Source: Candidatus Nitrotoga sp. SPKER (lineage in GTDB: Bacteria > Pseudomonadota > Gammaproteobacteria > Burkholderiales > Gallionellaceae). From it: 64,000 nucleotides of DNA. The notes under the pieces were generated by a model. It saw only the letters and a program-made list of their open reading frames with translations. It did not search any database and had not been told where the DNA came from. The number at the start of each line of letters is the position of its first letter. The first letter of the stretch is position 1. The translations under genes and the position numbers were made by a program. This document shows positions 9,601-18,123 of the stretch, one piece after another. The stretch is from the NCBI GenBank assembly GCA_003402285.1, contig QFXG01000017.1, forward strand, positions 124,001 through 188,000. The letters are read 5' to 3'.

Positions 9601-10390
9601 ATTCCGCTCCCAGCGCACAATTCAGACCGATGGATAACGGTTTGGAATGCGACAGTGAATTCCAGAATGCTTCGGTTGTTTGGCCCGACAAGGTGCGCCC
9701 GGAAGCATCGGTGATGGTGCCGGAAATCATGATCGGAACGCGTACGTTATGGAGATCGAAATACTGCTCGATGGCAAATAGCGCTGCCTTGGCGTTCAAC
9801 GTATCGAAAATGGTTTCCACCATCAGCAGATCCGCTCCGCCATCCAGCAGGCCGCGGATGGCTTCGGTATAACCTTCTACCAGTTGATCGAAATTGATGT
9901 TGCGGAAACCGGGATCGTTCACGTCTGGTGAGATGGATGCGGTACGCGTAGTAGGCCCCAGCACGCCTGCTACAAAGCGCGGCTTGTTTGGTACCTGGTT
10001 TTCGTATTCGTCGCACACCTCACGCGCCAGTTTTGCCCCAGCCACGTTCAATTCATATACCAGATGCTCCATCTGGTAATCCGCCATCGATACGGCGTTA
10101 GCATTAAAAGTATTGGTCTCAAGGATATCCGCCCCCGCTTCCAGATATTCTGCATGGATGCCCCGAATGATGTGCGGCTGGGTCAGCAACAGCAGATCAT
10201 TGTTGCCCTTGAGGTCGAGCGGGTGGTCGGCAAAACTTTGACGCGGCTCGATATCGCCGTCATGCGCGACGATGCCGCGATAGTGTTCCTCGGTCAGTTT
10301 GTATTGCTGAATCATCGTTCCCATCGCACCGTCCAGAATCAGGATGCGTTGTTCCAGCAAACGTTCAATAAGATGGGGTGTACGGTTCAT
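6659..10390 (-). CDS. metH: Cobalamin-dependent methionine synthase
   Basis: A 1243-residue enzyme of full length. It contains the homocysteine-binding barrel with zinc cysteines (LNCALGAEL and [11 protein letters not shown]), the pterin-binding barrel ([18 protein letters not shown]), the cobalamin cap and the B12 domain with the ligand motif [11 protein letters not shown]. The C-terminal AdoMet reactivation domain ([15 protein letters not shown]) is intact. It transfers the methyl group of 5-methyltetrahydrofolate to homocysteine through methylcobalamin. I chose ATG 10390 ([15 protein letters not shown]) over the 12-codon extension because it matches the family start. No cobalamin riboswitch is visible in the leader. 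Confidence 0.97.
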   Translation of the reverse strand: MNRTPHLIERLLEQRILILDGAMGTMIQQYKLTEEHYRGIVAHDGDIEPRQSFADHPLDLKGNNDLLLLTQPHIIRGIHAEYLEAGADILETNTFNANAVSMADYQMEHLVYELNVAGAKLAREVCDEYENQVPNKPRFVAGVLGPTTRTASISPDVNDPGFRNINFDQLVEGYTEAIRGLLDGGADLLMVETIFDTLNAKAALFAIEQYFDLHNVRVPIMISGTITDASGRTLSGQTTEAFWNSLSHSKPLSIGLNCALGAELMRPYVEELSRVATTYLSAHPNAGLPNPLSETGYDESPQYTAKLVKEFATSGFLNIAGGCCGTTPAHIKAIAEALKGIPPRRIPELEKKCRLSGLEPFNIGDDSLFVNVGERTNVTGSKMFARLILAGDFPTAINIARQQVENGAQVIDINMDEAMLDSQLAMTKYLNLIASEPDISRVPVMIDSSKWSVIEAGLKCIQGKAIVNSISMKEGEAEFIKYARLVRRYGAAAVVMAFDEQGQADTQQRKIEICQRSYDILVNQVGFPPEDIIFDPNIFAIATGIEEHNNYAVDFIEATRWIRKNLSYAKISGGVSNVSFSFRGNDAMREAIHTVFLYHAVQAGMNMGIVNAGQLGVYDEIPADLREAVEDVVLNRRPDAGERLVAMAENVTGSAKVQVEDLAWRQGTVQERLTHALVRGINTYVVEDTEEARLQATYPVEVIEGALMAGMNVVGDLFGAGKMFLPQVVKSARVMKQAVAHLVPFIEAEKARSGDNKPKGKIVIATVKGDVHDIGKNIVTVVLQCNNFEVINMGVMVPCQKILDTAREHNADMIGLSGLITPSLEEMAYVAKEMQRQGFTIPLLIGGATTSRMHTAVKIEPNYTSGVTVYVTDASRAVGVCNNLLSSTLRDSYVADIKADYAKTRELHASKKPQSARYTLADARAHGLKTDWANYTPPKPSFIGVRVLSDYSLAEISPYIDWTPFFQTWELSGRYPKILNDEVIGEAARNLFHDAQAMLKRIIDEKWLSANAVFGLFPANSVNSDDIEIYTDESRSQVAMTWHNLRQQMVKPEDKPNLSLGDFIAPKESGVADYIGAFAVTTGIGIDERVAEFESRHDDYNSIMLKALADRLAEAFAELLHARVRREFWGYAADEQANTDDLIDEKYRGIRPAPGYPACPDHTEKRALFELLDAPNKAGITLTESFAMLPTAAVSGFYFSHPQSQYFATAKADKDQIEDYAQRKGLSLEETERWLAPVLNYDA

Positions 10391-10721
10391 GGTGTCAGAC
10401 CTAAAAATGAGAGCCGATTTTATCATGTCTCATGCAATACGAATTTCTTAACAGCCAATGGGTAGCAATTTGCTGTTCGTGTGGATTTTATTTATTTCAT
10501 AGTAGATCAGCATGATCAATGCTTAATTTTCGGTGAAATGTCGTTTAAATTTTTTGTTTTCGTTTCAAGAATAGCTAACTTGAGCCGACACATACCTATG
10601 AGTACTTTAATTTTAGCTTCATGTAAGGCATTTGATCGACTAAGTTTATCTGGCAAAAAATTCGTAATTTAACCATTCTTGCTTGCTTTAGAGGAATAAA
10701 TTGAACCACTGGAGGTCACCA
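10391..10721. other. Divergent intergenic region metH / chemoreceptor
   Basis: An AT-rich 331-base region must carry both divergent promoters. I see no riboswitch fold and no clear sigma-28 flagellar promoter. TAAGTTT near 10642 lacks a partner resembling GCCGATAA at the right distance. CTGGAGGTC at 10710-10718 is the ribosome-binding site of the next gene. Confidence 0.4.
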
Positions 10722-12029
10722 ATGTTTGGTGCGAAAAAAAAATTAGAAAGCCAACTCGCAGACATGGATGCTAGATGCCATCTCTTAGAAAATGATCTAG
10801 ATGCCATTAAAAAAAACATGGGTTATATAGAATTTACGCCGACGGGAGAAATCCTATATGCCAATGATTTATTCCTGTCAGTCGTTGAGTATGAAAGCTC
10901 GGAAATTAAAAATAAACACCATCGAATTTTTTGTGAGGCTTCCTATAGTGGGTCCAAAGAATATGTAACATTTTGGGAAAATTTACGTGCCGGTAAGCCA
11001 CAAAATGGCACATTCCAGCGATTTGGTAAAAACAATCGAAGAATTTGGCTGGAAGCAAGTTATTTTCCTGTGAAAACTGGAAATGTGGTAACGAAGATTA
11101 TTAAAATTGCGTCAGATATTACGCTAGAAAAAAATGCGCTTTTAGACAGAAATGCATTGTTCACTGCGCTGGATAAGTCACTGGCTGTAATCGAGTTTGA
11201 TCCATCGGGAAATATTTTAACAGCCAACCAAAATTTTCTTGACACCGTAGGTTATAGACTTGACCAGGTAGTCGGTAAGCATCACCGAATATTTTGTTAT
11301 GACAGCTTTTATCAATCGAACCCCCACTTTTGGGCGCGGCTCGCTAGTGGAAATTTTGAATCAGGGCAGTTTGAACGCAAAAATGCCTCAGGTGCCACGG
11401 TCTGGCTGGAAGCCACGTATAACCCCATTTTTGATAGTAACGGCAAGGTGTATAAAATCATTAAGTTTGCCAGTGATATCACTCACCGGATAACCACTAC
11501 CCATGCTGCTGCTGAGGCCGCTGTTTTAGCTTCGAAACAGACTAGTCAAATAACTAGCAATGCGATATTTGTTTTAAATGACGCGGTAACGACTTCTAGC
11601 AATATTTCGGAGCAAGTAAGCCATGCGGCTCAACTTATCGATCAGTTGAACAGCCACGCCAAGAGTATTATCGATATAGTGGGTACGATTCGAGCCATTG
11701 CTGATCAAACCAATCTGCTCGCGCTGAATGCGGCAATCGAAGCAGCCCGTGCAGGAGAACAGGGTCGTGGATTTGCTGTAGTAGCGGATGAGGTTAGGAA
11801 GCTGGCCGCAAGAACGAATGAAGCTACTGTTGAGATTGGAACCGTTGTTAACTCTAACTCTGAATTGACGTTCACTATTCGTGGGCAGATGGATCAGGTA
11901 AGTCAAATATCGTTAACAGGCCAGCAGAAAATCGCAGAAGTGTCCGTCGGAATGCGAGAAAAAATGCGGGAAATAGAACAAGAAGTCAGCAATTTTGCTG
12001 TAACAGTTAATCAACTGGTAAATCAGTAA
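10722..12029 (+). CDS. Cytoplasmic chemoreceptor-like protein, PAS-PAS-MCP (BdlA-like)
   Basis: A 435-residue protein. A short N-terminal coiled coil is followed by two similar PAS domains (about 30-130 and 150-250), each with the KHHRIFC block and a matching GxxVWLEASYNP/IKIASDIT end. The C-terminal part is a methyl-accepting signalling domain with the hairpin core [20 protein letters not shown]. There is no membrane segment, so it is cytosolic. The architecture and length match BdlA of Pseudomonas aeruginosa, which drives biofilm dispersal, and soluble energy-taxis sensors. KHHRIFC-type PAS domains often bind haem or flavin; the ligand here is unknown. The start is set by GGAGG 5 bases upstream. 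No che gene is adjacent. Confidence 0.88.
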   Translation: MFGAKKKLESQLADMDARCHLLENDLDAIKKNMGYIEFTPTGEILYANDLFLSVVEYESSEIKNKHHRIFCEASYSGSKEYVTFWENLRAGKPQNGTFQRFGKNNRRIWLEASYFPVKTGNVVTKIIKIASDITLEKNALLDRNALFTALDKSLAVIEFDPSGNILTANQNFLDTVGYRLDQVVGKHHRIFCYDSFYQSNPHFWARLASGNFESGQFERKNASGATVWLEATYNPIFDSNGKVYKIIKFASDITHRITTTHAAAEAAVLASKQTSQITSNAIFVLNDAVTTSSNISEQVSHAAQLIDQLNSHAKSIIDIVGTIRAIADQTNLLALNAAIEAARAGEQGRGFAVVADEVRKLAARTNEATVEIGTVVNSNSELTFTIRGQMDQVSQISLTGQQKIAEVSVGMREKMREIEQEVSNFAVTVNQLVNQ

Positions 12030-12125
12030 GTAGGAAGTTCGGTGTGTACTCCTTTTGGCCTGATTGACCTGACAAATGGAGTTTCAATAATTTAAAGCGG
12101 GCAATAGTTGTTTGGGCGAAGTGTG

Positions 12126-12154
12126 TTGACTTGCGCGGTTGCATTTTCTATCCT
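12126..12154 (+). promoter_or_regulatory. Predicted sigma-70 promoter for the UBP-finger/flavoprotein unit
   Basis: TTGACT (12126-12131) and TATCCT (12149-12154) are separated by 17 bases. The start point would fall near 12161, about 38 bases before a very strong ribosome-binding site (AAGGAGGAGGAGAAATG). Confidence 0.45.
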
Positions 12155-12198
12155 CTATCCTTGATTTTTAGTACCTATAATTCCAAGGAGGAGGAGAA

Positions 12199-12386
12199 AT
12201 GAGCACCATAGATCAAGAGTGGTTTAAATTACAGGACATATAGGGAGTTTGTTGCTCGCATGTTACCTGGCCGTCAATTTAACTTTTGCAGAGGAATGGA
12301 AGTCGGTTGCACTCATATCCAAAGGCGTACAGGAAATCTATAGTATCGCGACGGAAGCAAGGCTTCTTCAAGATATGATTGCGTGA
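12199..12386 (+). pseudogene. Short ORF, apparently frameshifted, ahead of the UBP-finger gene
   Basis: A strong AAGGAGGAGGAG precedes an ATG at 12199 that reads only MSTIDQEWFKLQDI before TAG at 12241. Another frame is open across this stop and reads a plausible protein (GSLLLACYLAVNLTFAEEWK, then ISKGVQEIYSIATEARLLQD) to TGA at 12384-12386. A single frameshift near 12240 would join them into a protein of about 61 residues that ends 18 bases before the next start. Either it is a decayed small gene, or the 14-codon frame is a leader peptide coupled to a second frame without a normal start codon. I do not recognise it. Confidence 0.4.
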
Positions 12387-12404
12387 AATATAGTGGGAGA
12401 TTGT

Positions 12405-12719
12405 ATGGCTTGTACGCATTTCGATAGCATTCGCAAAGTCACACCCTCTGCGGAGGGCTGTGAGGATTGTCTGAAGGCCGGTGATTCATGGGTGCACCTT
12501 CGCCTCTGCCGTCAGTGTGGACATGTCGGGTGTTGTGATAGTTCGAAGAATAAACATGCGACCAAGCATTACCATGCAACCGGCCATCCGATCATGGAAT
12601 CCTACGATCCACCGGATCCGTGGGGCTGGTGCTACATCGATCAGGAGATGCTTGATTTCAGCGAAAATCAGACTGCACATCTTCATCTTTCATCGGTTTT
12701 TTTCAAGGATCGCAAGTGA
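12405..12719 (+). CDS. UBP-type zinc finger protein
   Basis: A 104-residue protein that is almost entirely one ZnF-UBP domain. The ligands follow the classical order: CTH at the N-terminus, GCEDCLK, LCRQCGHVGCCDS, then the HATKHYHATGHP histidine cluster and a WGWCY end. In eukaryotic deubiquitinases and HDAC6 this finger binds the free C-terminus of ubiquitin. Bacterial stand-alone versions are known, but their ligand is not established. I chose ATG 12405, preceded by GGGAGA, over GTG 12393. Its stop codon overlaps the start of the flavoprotein gene (TGATG), so the two are translationally coupled and probably work together. Confidence 0.85.
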   Translation: MACTHFDSIRKVTPSAEGCEDCLKAGDSWVHLRLCRQCGHVGCCDSSKNKHATKHYHATGHPIMESYDPPDPWGWCYIDQEMLDFSENQTAHLHLSSVFFKDRK

Positions 12720-14476
12720 TGGTGAACGAAGTCACTGACGGTTTGCTCTCATCCGCGTCTGGTCAAGGGGATGATGTTTCAGCCAATGGGGAAGATGTGC
12801 CTTTGCCTTCAAGCTTGGTATCGCGTCACGAACAGAGGTTTCCCAAGTTTTCCCCTGCAGAAATTAACCGGCTACGGCGTTTTGGCACGGTGCGTACTTG
12901 GCAGCCCGGTGAAATATTGTTCGATCCCAGTACGCTCGGAATGGGTATGATCGTTTTGCTGAGTGGCCGCACCCTGACGACGCGTAAAGATGGCCTGGGT
13001 ATCGAGATTCCCATCGTTGAAAGTGGGCCGGGCAACTTCGCAGGCGAAGTCGGTCAGCTTGCGGGGCGCCCACCGCTTGCCTGGGGCCGTGCCCTAGAGG
13101 TAGTTGAAGCCCTGGTGATAGATTCGCCTTCCTTGCGCGCAGTGATCGTGGCTGAAGCCGAGCTTGGGGAACGTATTATGAGAGCCCTGATTCTGCGGCG
13201 TGTGGGATTGATCGAAACCGGTGGAGGCGGTCCGTTATTGATTGGTGCCCCCGGTAGTGCAGATATGGTGAGGTTGCAGGGATTTCTTTCAAGGAACGGT
13301 CATCCTCATCTTGCGCTGGATCCGGCACTGGATAGCGTTGCGGAAGATGTGGTGAAGCTTCATCAACCACGCTCCAATGAGTTACCGCTGGTTGTTTGTC
13401 CCGATGGAACGGTTCTTAAATGTCCCACTGTAAGGGAGCTTGCGCGTTGCCTTGGTTTGTATGTTGATCTGAATCTTGATCATGTCTACGATGTTGTGAT
13501 CGTGGGCGCCGGCCCCGCTGGCCTTGCCTGCGCGGTATATGCCGCATCGGAAGGACTTTCGGTGCTTGTACTTGATACCCATGCGTTTGGCGGCCAGGCG
13601 GGTGCAAGCGCGAGAATTGAAAATTATTTTGGTTTTCCGACCGGTATTTCCGGCCAGGCGCTCGCGGGACGCGCTTATGTTCAGGCGCTGAAATTCGGTG
13701 CTGAAATGGTGGTGCCCGTTGAAGTGATGTCGCTCGATTGCACACGTTTTCCTCGCGTGCTTCAACTTGATTGTGGTGGGCAGGTTTTGGCAAAAACCGT
13801 AATTATCGCGACAGGCGCAAAATATCGGCGTCCAGGCATACCCGAACTCGAGAAATACGAAGGTCGGGGTCTTTATTATTGGGCTTCGCCGATTGAGGCT
13901 GCATTATGCGGACAAGAGGAAGTTGTGCTTGTGGGTGGCGGCAATTCGGCCGGGCAGGCAATCGTATTCCTGGCCAGTCACGCGGCGCACGTTCATCATT
14001 TGATTCGCGGTTCCGATCTTGCAAAAAATATGTCGAAATATCTCATCGACCGTATCGGGATGCTGGCCAATGTTACGTTGTATACGGAATCAGAGATCGT
14101 GGCAATCGAAGGTTGTGATGAAGGTGTGTGCAGCGTTCAGTGGCAGAGTCGCAAAGACGGTAGCAAACAGACTAAATCCATTCGGCGCATTTTTTTGTTC
14201 GTGGGTGCCGACCCAAATACTGACTGGCTGGACAGTTGCGGTGTGAATGTCAATGATAAGGGTTTCGTCTGCACGGGGATTGATCTGCCGCCAGTCGACT
14301 ACGTGCAGTCGACGCAGCTGAAAAGCGATCCTCCTCCTCTCCCGCTCGAAACATCGGTGCCAGGAGTATTTGCAATTGGTGATGTGCGTGCCAGCTCAAC
14401 CAAACGTGTCGCCGCCGCTGTGGGTGAAGGCGCCGCAGTGGTCGCTCAGGTACATGCCTGGCTTGCATCGCATTAA
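12719..14476 (+). CDS. cNMP-binding / thioredoxin-reductase-like FAD oxidoreductase
   Basis: A 585-residue fusion. Residues about 40-160 are a cyclic-nucleotide-binding beta barrel (WQPGEILFDPS, GPGNFAGEVGQLAG). Residues 170-245 resemble a thioredoxin/glutaredoxin-like fold without a CxxC pair (LSRNGHPHLALDPALD, LPLVVCPDGTVLKCPT). From about 258 follows a thioredoxin-reductase-like module with the FAD motif VIVGAGPAGLACA, the NAD(P) motif VVLVGGGNSAGQA and a C-terminal VPGVFAIGDVRASSTKR. The redox CxxC of true thioredoxin reductases is replaced by WASP (YYWASPIEA), so it cannot reduce thioredoxin in the usual way. Such proteins occur next to UBP fingers in other bacteria; their role is unknown. 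Confidence 0.85.
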   Translation: MVNEVTDGLLSSASGQGDDVSANGEDVPLPSSLVSRHEQRFPKFSPAEINRLRRFGTVRTWQPGEILFDPSTLGMGMIVLLSGRTLTTRKDGLGIEIPIVESGPGNFAGEVGQLAGRPPLAWGRALEVVEALVIDSPSLRAVIVAEAELGERIMRALILRRVGLIETGGGGPLLIGAPGSADMVRLQGFLSRNGHPHLALDPALDSVAEDVVKLHQPRSNELPLVVCPDGTVLKCPTVRELARCLGLYVDLNLDHVYDVVIVGAGPAGLACAVYAASEGLSVLVLDTHAFGGQAGASARIENYFGFPTGISGQALAGRAYVQALKFGAEMVVPVEVMSLDCTRFPRVLQLDCGGQVLAKTVIIATGAKYRRPGIPELEKYEGRGLYYWASPIEAALCGQEEVVLVGGGNSAGQAIVFLASHAAHVHHLIRGSDLAKNMSKYLIDRIGMLANVTLYTESEIVAIEGCDEGVCSVQWQSRKDGSKQTKSIRRIFLFVGADPNTDWLDSCGVNVNDKGFVCTGIDLPPVDYVQSTQLKSDPPPLPLETSVPGVFAIGDVRASSTKRVAAAVGEGAAVVAQVHAWLASH

Positions 14477-14996
14477 ACTGTTCTGGTGTAAGACAGTGAA
14501 CATGGTGGACTTTCGAGCGTGTTAGCAGGCGAGTCGTGTGCCGCTCGTTCTCATTCTGGCCTTTTTTGCGCCGTCTGCACATTGAGATAACGGCGCCTGA
14601 TTATCCTAACAAATAAAAATAAATAAAAAATAATTTACGATCAATCTTGCGAAACTTGATTGATCGATAGAGGTGCTGACAATTTAAGCTAATCACCAGA
14701 CAATCATTCAAGGATTTTTTCACGAGGTTTTGTACTTGGTTTCATTATTTTAATCCTAGTTACTTAGCCGATCTCTCTGGTTGACATATGTCTGATAAGC
14801 AGAAAGCGAAAATGCCCTTGAGCGATGTTCTTGAAGCGGGTGTCATATTCCGTGTCGAGGTGTACTTACCCCGAGTCTGTCTATAAAGGGTTATTATTAC
14901 CCTGTTGAATCAAAATGATTTGAAAGTGCACAACGTTTCCTATACCAGAGAGCAAGCCAGTCAACCCGGTTGGACAATTGTCTTTAGGAGTTTGTC
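14477..14996. other. 520-base intergenic region
   Basis: No recognisable gene. GCGCCGT and ACGGCGC (about 14569-14597) form an inverted repeat preceded, not followed, by a T-run. A 32-codon frame (14788-14886, MSDKQKAKMPLSDVLEAGVI...) lacks a ribosome-binding site and is probably chance or a remnant. TAGGAG before 14997 belongs to the next gene. Confidence 0.35.
14638..14666. repeat. Inverted repeat, operator-like
   Basis: CGATCAATC and GATTGATCG form perfect 9-base arms separated by 11 bases (TTGCGAAACTT), and the repeat core is itself symmetrical. It stands alone in the region upstream of the phospholipase D-family gene. A dimeric regulator could bind it; no regulator gene is adjacent. Confidence 0.4.
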
Positions 14997-16637
14997 ATGC
15001 GTATTACCAAAAAACTTGGCAAATTGACGGTTCAGGCAGTTGCGGGTACGCATGTAGTGCTGCTTGGCTGGAGTATGACGAAAGCTGATTCGCGTCGCGT
15101 GCTGGGATTTGCCGTTCATCGCACGGATCATATCGAAGGCGAGGCCTATTGGCTGGAGGGGATAAAGGTATTTGCTGAAACCGATCCAGGTACGGACAAG
15201 GCCTCGTTGCGTTCCCATCCGGTGCAGGGTTTTACATGGTCTGATTTCACGGCCAAGCCGGGGTACGATTATACCTATCGTATAGTGGTATTGAAGGGTT
15301 CACCCAGGAGCTTGATCGAAGAGGATGAGATCGAGGTGCGCGTGCAAACCGAAAGGGAAGATAACGGCCTGCACGAAGTGTGGTTCAATCGCGGCGCTGC
15401 CGCCAGCCAGGAGTACGCACGCCGCTTCCAGAACAAGAGTCCAGAAATAGTGGGTCAACCCGCTTTTGATTGGCTTTCGCGCGGTTTAATGGAAGCGCTA
15501 CTCGAGTTTTTGCTGCGTGCGAAGAACTGTCAATGGGCGTTGCGCGTGGCCGCTTATCAGTTCACCAACGAAACTGTTTTAAAAGCGTTGAAATTGGCCA
15601 AGGATCGTGGCGTTGATGTGAGCATCATTTACGACGGCCGTGACGAAAAAGTATCTGTACTTAATAAGGCAGCGGTGCTCAACGCCGGTATCGACAGTCT
15701 ATGCAGGCAGCGTATCGCAAATCCAAGCGCCATTGCACACAATAAATTTATCGTGTTATTAAAGGATAATCAGCCGCAGGCGGTTTGGACGGGCTCGACG
15801 AATATTACAGATGGCGGCATCTTCGGGCATTCGAATGTCGGGCACGTGGTGAACGATATGAGTATTGCAAGTAGCTATCATGATTACTGGAACTTGCTTG
15901 CCGCTGACCCTAAGTTTCCCTTATTACGCCCCGGTGTGGAAGCGTTGACGCCGACGCCGGATCTTGGCAGCTCACCAAGGCCAGTAAGCAGCGTGCTTTT
16001 TAGCCCCCGCTCTGGCGTAAAACTGCTCTCATGGTATGCCGAACAGGCTGCCGCCGCGCAATCGATGCTTTGTATGACCTTTGCTTTCGGTATCAACAAG
16101 GCCTTTGTCCCTGTATTTGATAAGCCCTTTGGCGGCTTGCGTTATGCGTTGCTTGATAATGAAGGCAATCGGCCCGAACCAGAAGCGGAAGTATTACGGC
16201 TGCGAAAATTACCCTTTAATCGTTTCGCGATCGGCAGCATGATTCGTGTAAATAGTTTTGATAAGTGGCTAAAGGAAAGGTTGAGTGGCTTGAATTCGCA
16301 TGTGCCGTATATTCATACGAAATTCATGCTGATCGATCCGTTGGGATCGAATCCAATTGTGATCTCAGGATCGGCGAATTTCTCGGATGCCTCGACCAAT
16401 GCCAACGACGAGAACATGTTGGTGATTCAAGGCAATACGACGGTGGCAGACATCTATCTGACGGAGTTTTTCCGTCTCTGGAATCACTATGCATTTCGCG
16501 AATGGTTGGCAAAAAACCAGGGCAATCCCAACGTGATGCCGCAGTTTTTGAAGGTGGACGATACCTGGCGGAATATTTATTTCGGTAACACTGAACAATC
16601 ACGGCAAAGAGTATTGTTTTCTGGCGCAATTCGCTAG
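14997..16637 (+). CDS. Phospholipase D-family (HKD) protein
   Basis: A 546-residue protein. The first 110 residues look like a beta-sandwich (FN3-like: VVLLGWSMTKADSRRVLGFAV, YTYRIVVLKG). Two phospholipase D half-sites follow: HNKFIVLLKDN...WTGSTNIT (His near 248) and HTKFMLIDPLG...ISGSANFS (His near 440). Paired HxK motifs with GSxN make a functional phosphodiesterase-type active site likely. No signal peptide or membrane helix is seen, so it is probably cytosolic. Family members act on phospholipids or nucleic acids, and some belong to nuclease or defence systems; the substrate here cannot be inferred. TAGGAG precedes the ATG. Confidence 0.85.
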   Translation: MRITKKLGKLTVQAVAGTHVVLLGWSMTKADSRRVLGFAVHRTDHIEGEAYWLEGIKVFAETDPGTDKASLRSHPVQGFTWSDFTAKPGYDYTYRIVVLKGSPRSLIEEDEIEVRVQTEREDNGLHEVWFNRGAAASQEYARRFQNKSPEIVGQPAFDWLSRGLMEALLEFLLRAKNCQWALRVAAYQFTNETVLKALKLAKDRGVDVSIIYDGRDEKVSVLNKAAVLNAGIDSLCRQRIANPSAIAHNKFIVLLKDNQPQAVWTGSTNITDGGIFGHSNVGHVVNDMSIASSYHDYWNLLAADPKFPLLRPGVEALTPTPDLGSSPRPVSSVLFSPRSGVKLLSWYAEQAAAAQSMLCMTFAFGINKAFVPVFDKPFGGLRYALLDNEGNRPEPEAEVLRLRKLPFNRFAIGSMIRVNSFDKWLKERLSGLNSHVPYIHTKFMLIDPLGSNPIVISGSANFSDASTNANDENMLVIQGNTTVADIYLTEFFRLWNHYAFREWLAKNQGNPNVMPQFLKVDDTWRNIYFGNTEQSRQRVLFSGAIR

Positions 16638-16766
16638 CGTAGTGCTTCGTTTATTTCCACCCGATGTGGCTTGAGGTTGTTAGCCTGCCAAAGCTAGAGC
16701 TCGGTTTCGAAATATAGATTAGGCAGGGAATTTGTTTGTTTTTTGCAGAATTACAATTAGGTTGTT

Positions 16767-17780
16767 CTAGTCACAGTTTGTGTAATTGCTTTTCTTGCAA
16801 TCGCGTGCCAATTTTTGCGCTTCAGCGATTTGGGCCGGTGTCATGTGTTGAGCCACTTTATTAAGATTTTCCTGTGCGGCACTGTAACCATTGATTGCTG
16901 CGAGATTAAACCACATTTGTGCGCGAACATAATCTTGTGTAACACCTTGACCGAGGTCATAACTTAAGCCAAGACTATTTTGTGCGGTTGCATGGCCTTG
17001 CTTGGCCGCCAAACGAAACCACTTTACTGCTTCCTGATAGTCCTGACTAATGCCCTGCTGGTTGGCATAACTTAAGCCAAGATAATATTGTGCCTTGGCA
17101 TGTCCTTGTTCGGCGGCCAAGCGAAACCACTTTATCGCTTCCTGATCGTTTTGTTTAACGCCCTGGCCGTTGCCGTAGCTTACGCCAAGATTAAATTGTG
17201 CTTTTGTATGTCCTTGTTTGGCAGCCAGATGAAACCACTTCACAGCTTCCTGGTAATTTTGCGCTACAATTTTTCCATCAAGATAGATTCCACCAAGGAT
17301 GTATTGTGCGACTGCATCGCCCTGTTCGGCAGCTAAACGAAACCACTTGATAGCTTCCTCAAAACTCTGTACTACACCCTGCCCGTTGGCATAGCTGAGG
17401 GCAAGATTAAACTGCGCTTTTGCATGCTTTTGTTCAGCCGCCGAGCGAAACCACTTTACTGCTTCCTGGTAGTCCTGAGTAACCCCTTGGCCGTTGCCGT
17501 AACTTAATCCCAGGTTAAATTGTGCATTTGCAAGTCCTTGTTGAGCCGCCAGGCGAAACCACTTTACCGCTTCCGGACTGTCTTGTGTAACGCCATCCCC
17601 ATAGAGAAATAGTTCACCAAGATTGTTTTGCGCAGTTGCATCACCTTGCTCGGCAGCCAAGCGTAATGCTTCTTTAACGTGCGCATATTTCCCTTCTGCC
17701 TTGCCCTCATCAGGATGTGCTTCGGCCAGGCCACTGCTTATTGCCAATATTACAGTTAAATAAAAAGCCCATTTTTTCAT
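16767..17780 (-). CDS. Exported Sel1-repeat protein
   Basis: A 337-residue protein with a signal peptide (MKKWAFYLTVILAISSGLAEA) and eight consecutive Sel1-like repeats of 36 residues with the consensus AAEQGHAxAQxxLGxxYxxGQGVxQDxxEAVKWFRL. A short Cys-containing tail (ARDCKKSNYTNCD) follows. Sel1 repeats build alpha-solenoids that bind other proteins, usually in the periplasm. The repeats are also highly similar at DNA level and could recombine to change copy number. I chose the ATG at 17780 because it begins the signal peptide and has GGGGAAA upstream; the frame is open for 39 codons before it. Confidence 0.88.
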   Translation of the reverse strand: MKKWAFYLTVILAISSGLAEAHPDEGKAEGKYAHVKEALRLAAEQGDATAQNNLGELFLYGDGVTQDSPEAVKWFRLAAQQGLANAQFNLGLSYGNGQGVTQDYQEAVKWFRSAAEQKHAKAQFNLALSYANGQGVVQSFEEAIKWFRLAAEQGDAVAQYILGGIYLDGKIVAQNYQEAVKWFHLAAKQGHTKAQFNLGVSYGNGQGVKQNDQEAIKWFRLAAEQGHAKAQYYLGLSYANQQGISQDYQEAVKWFRLAAKQGHATAQNSLGLSYDLGQGVTQDYVRAQMWFNLAAINGYSAAQENLNKVAQHMTPAQIAEAQKLARDCKKSNYTNCD

Positions 17781-18123
17781 TAAATTTCCCCAGAGATTAT
17801 TTTGTACCGAGCACGAGAAGTCCGCCTTTATTACCTGGCGTTCACCAAACCAAAATTGCTTATTTTTGATTATTATAATGGCATTCAAGACGTGCATGTA
17901 CTTACTGGTTCGGTATCGCTTTTCATTCAGGAGTTGCTGTTTTATTGCGGCTCACTGTGTTTGTCATCTATTATGTTCAAATATTTTATAACAGCATTGC
18001 ATTTGCTAAATCAGCCTTACCTTAGCGCAAAATTTGGCATAAATGCCGAATGCTTTTGTTGTATCCAGAAATCGAATCCGCGTCCAAATCTACGCGCTGG
18101 TTAACTCTTTTTCAAGATGTGCA
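17781..18123. other. Divergent intergenic region
   Basis: It separates the Sel1-repeat gene from the GGDEF/EAL gene and must hold both promoters. Frames across it show no protein-like composition, and I see no strong hairpin or repeat. Confidence 0.3.

Noticed and set aside
6782-10079. Several long antisense frames inside metH (and likewise inside dnaE and the glucan synthase gene)
   Set aside because: They are shadows of strongly coding sequence; no motifs or start signals.
10391-10500. Cobalamin or SAM riboswitch before metH
   Set aside because: The leader is short and shows no B12-box or other conserved element.
14562-14600. GCGCCGT/ACGGCGC inverted repeat as terminator of the flavoprotein gene
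   Set aside because: The T-run precedes the stem on the plus strand, so it cannot terminate that transcript.
14788-14886. 32-codon frame between flavoprotein and phospholipase D-family gene
   Set aside because: No ribosome-binding site and no recognisable similarity.
17802-18104. 100-codon plus-strand frame upstream of the GGDEF/EAL gene
   Set aside because: No ribosome-binding site, odd composition; overlaps the divergent promoter region.
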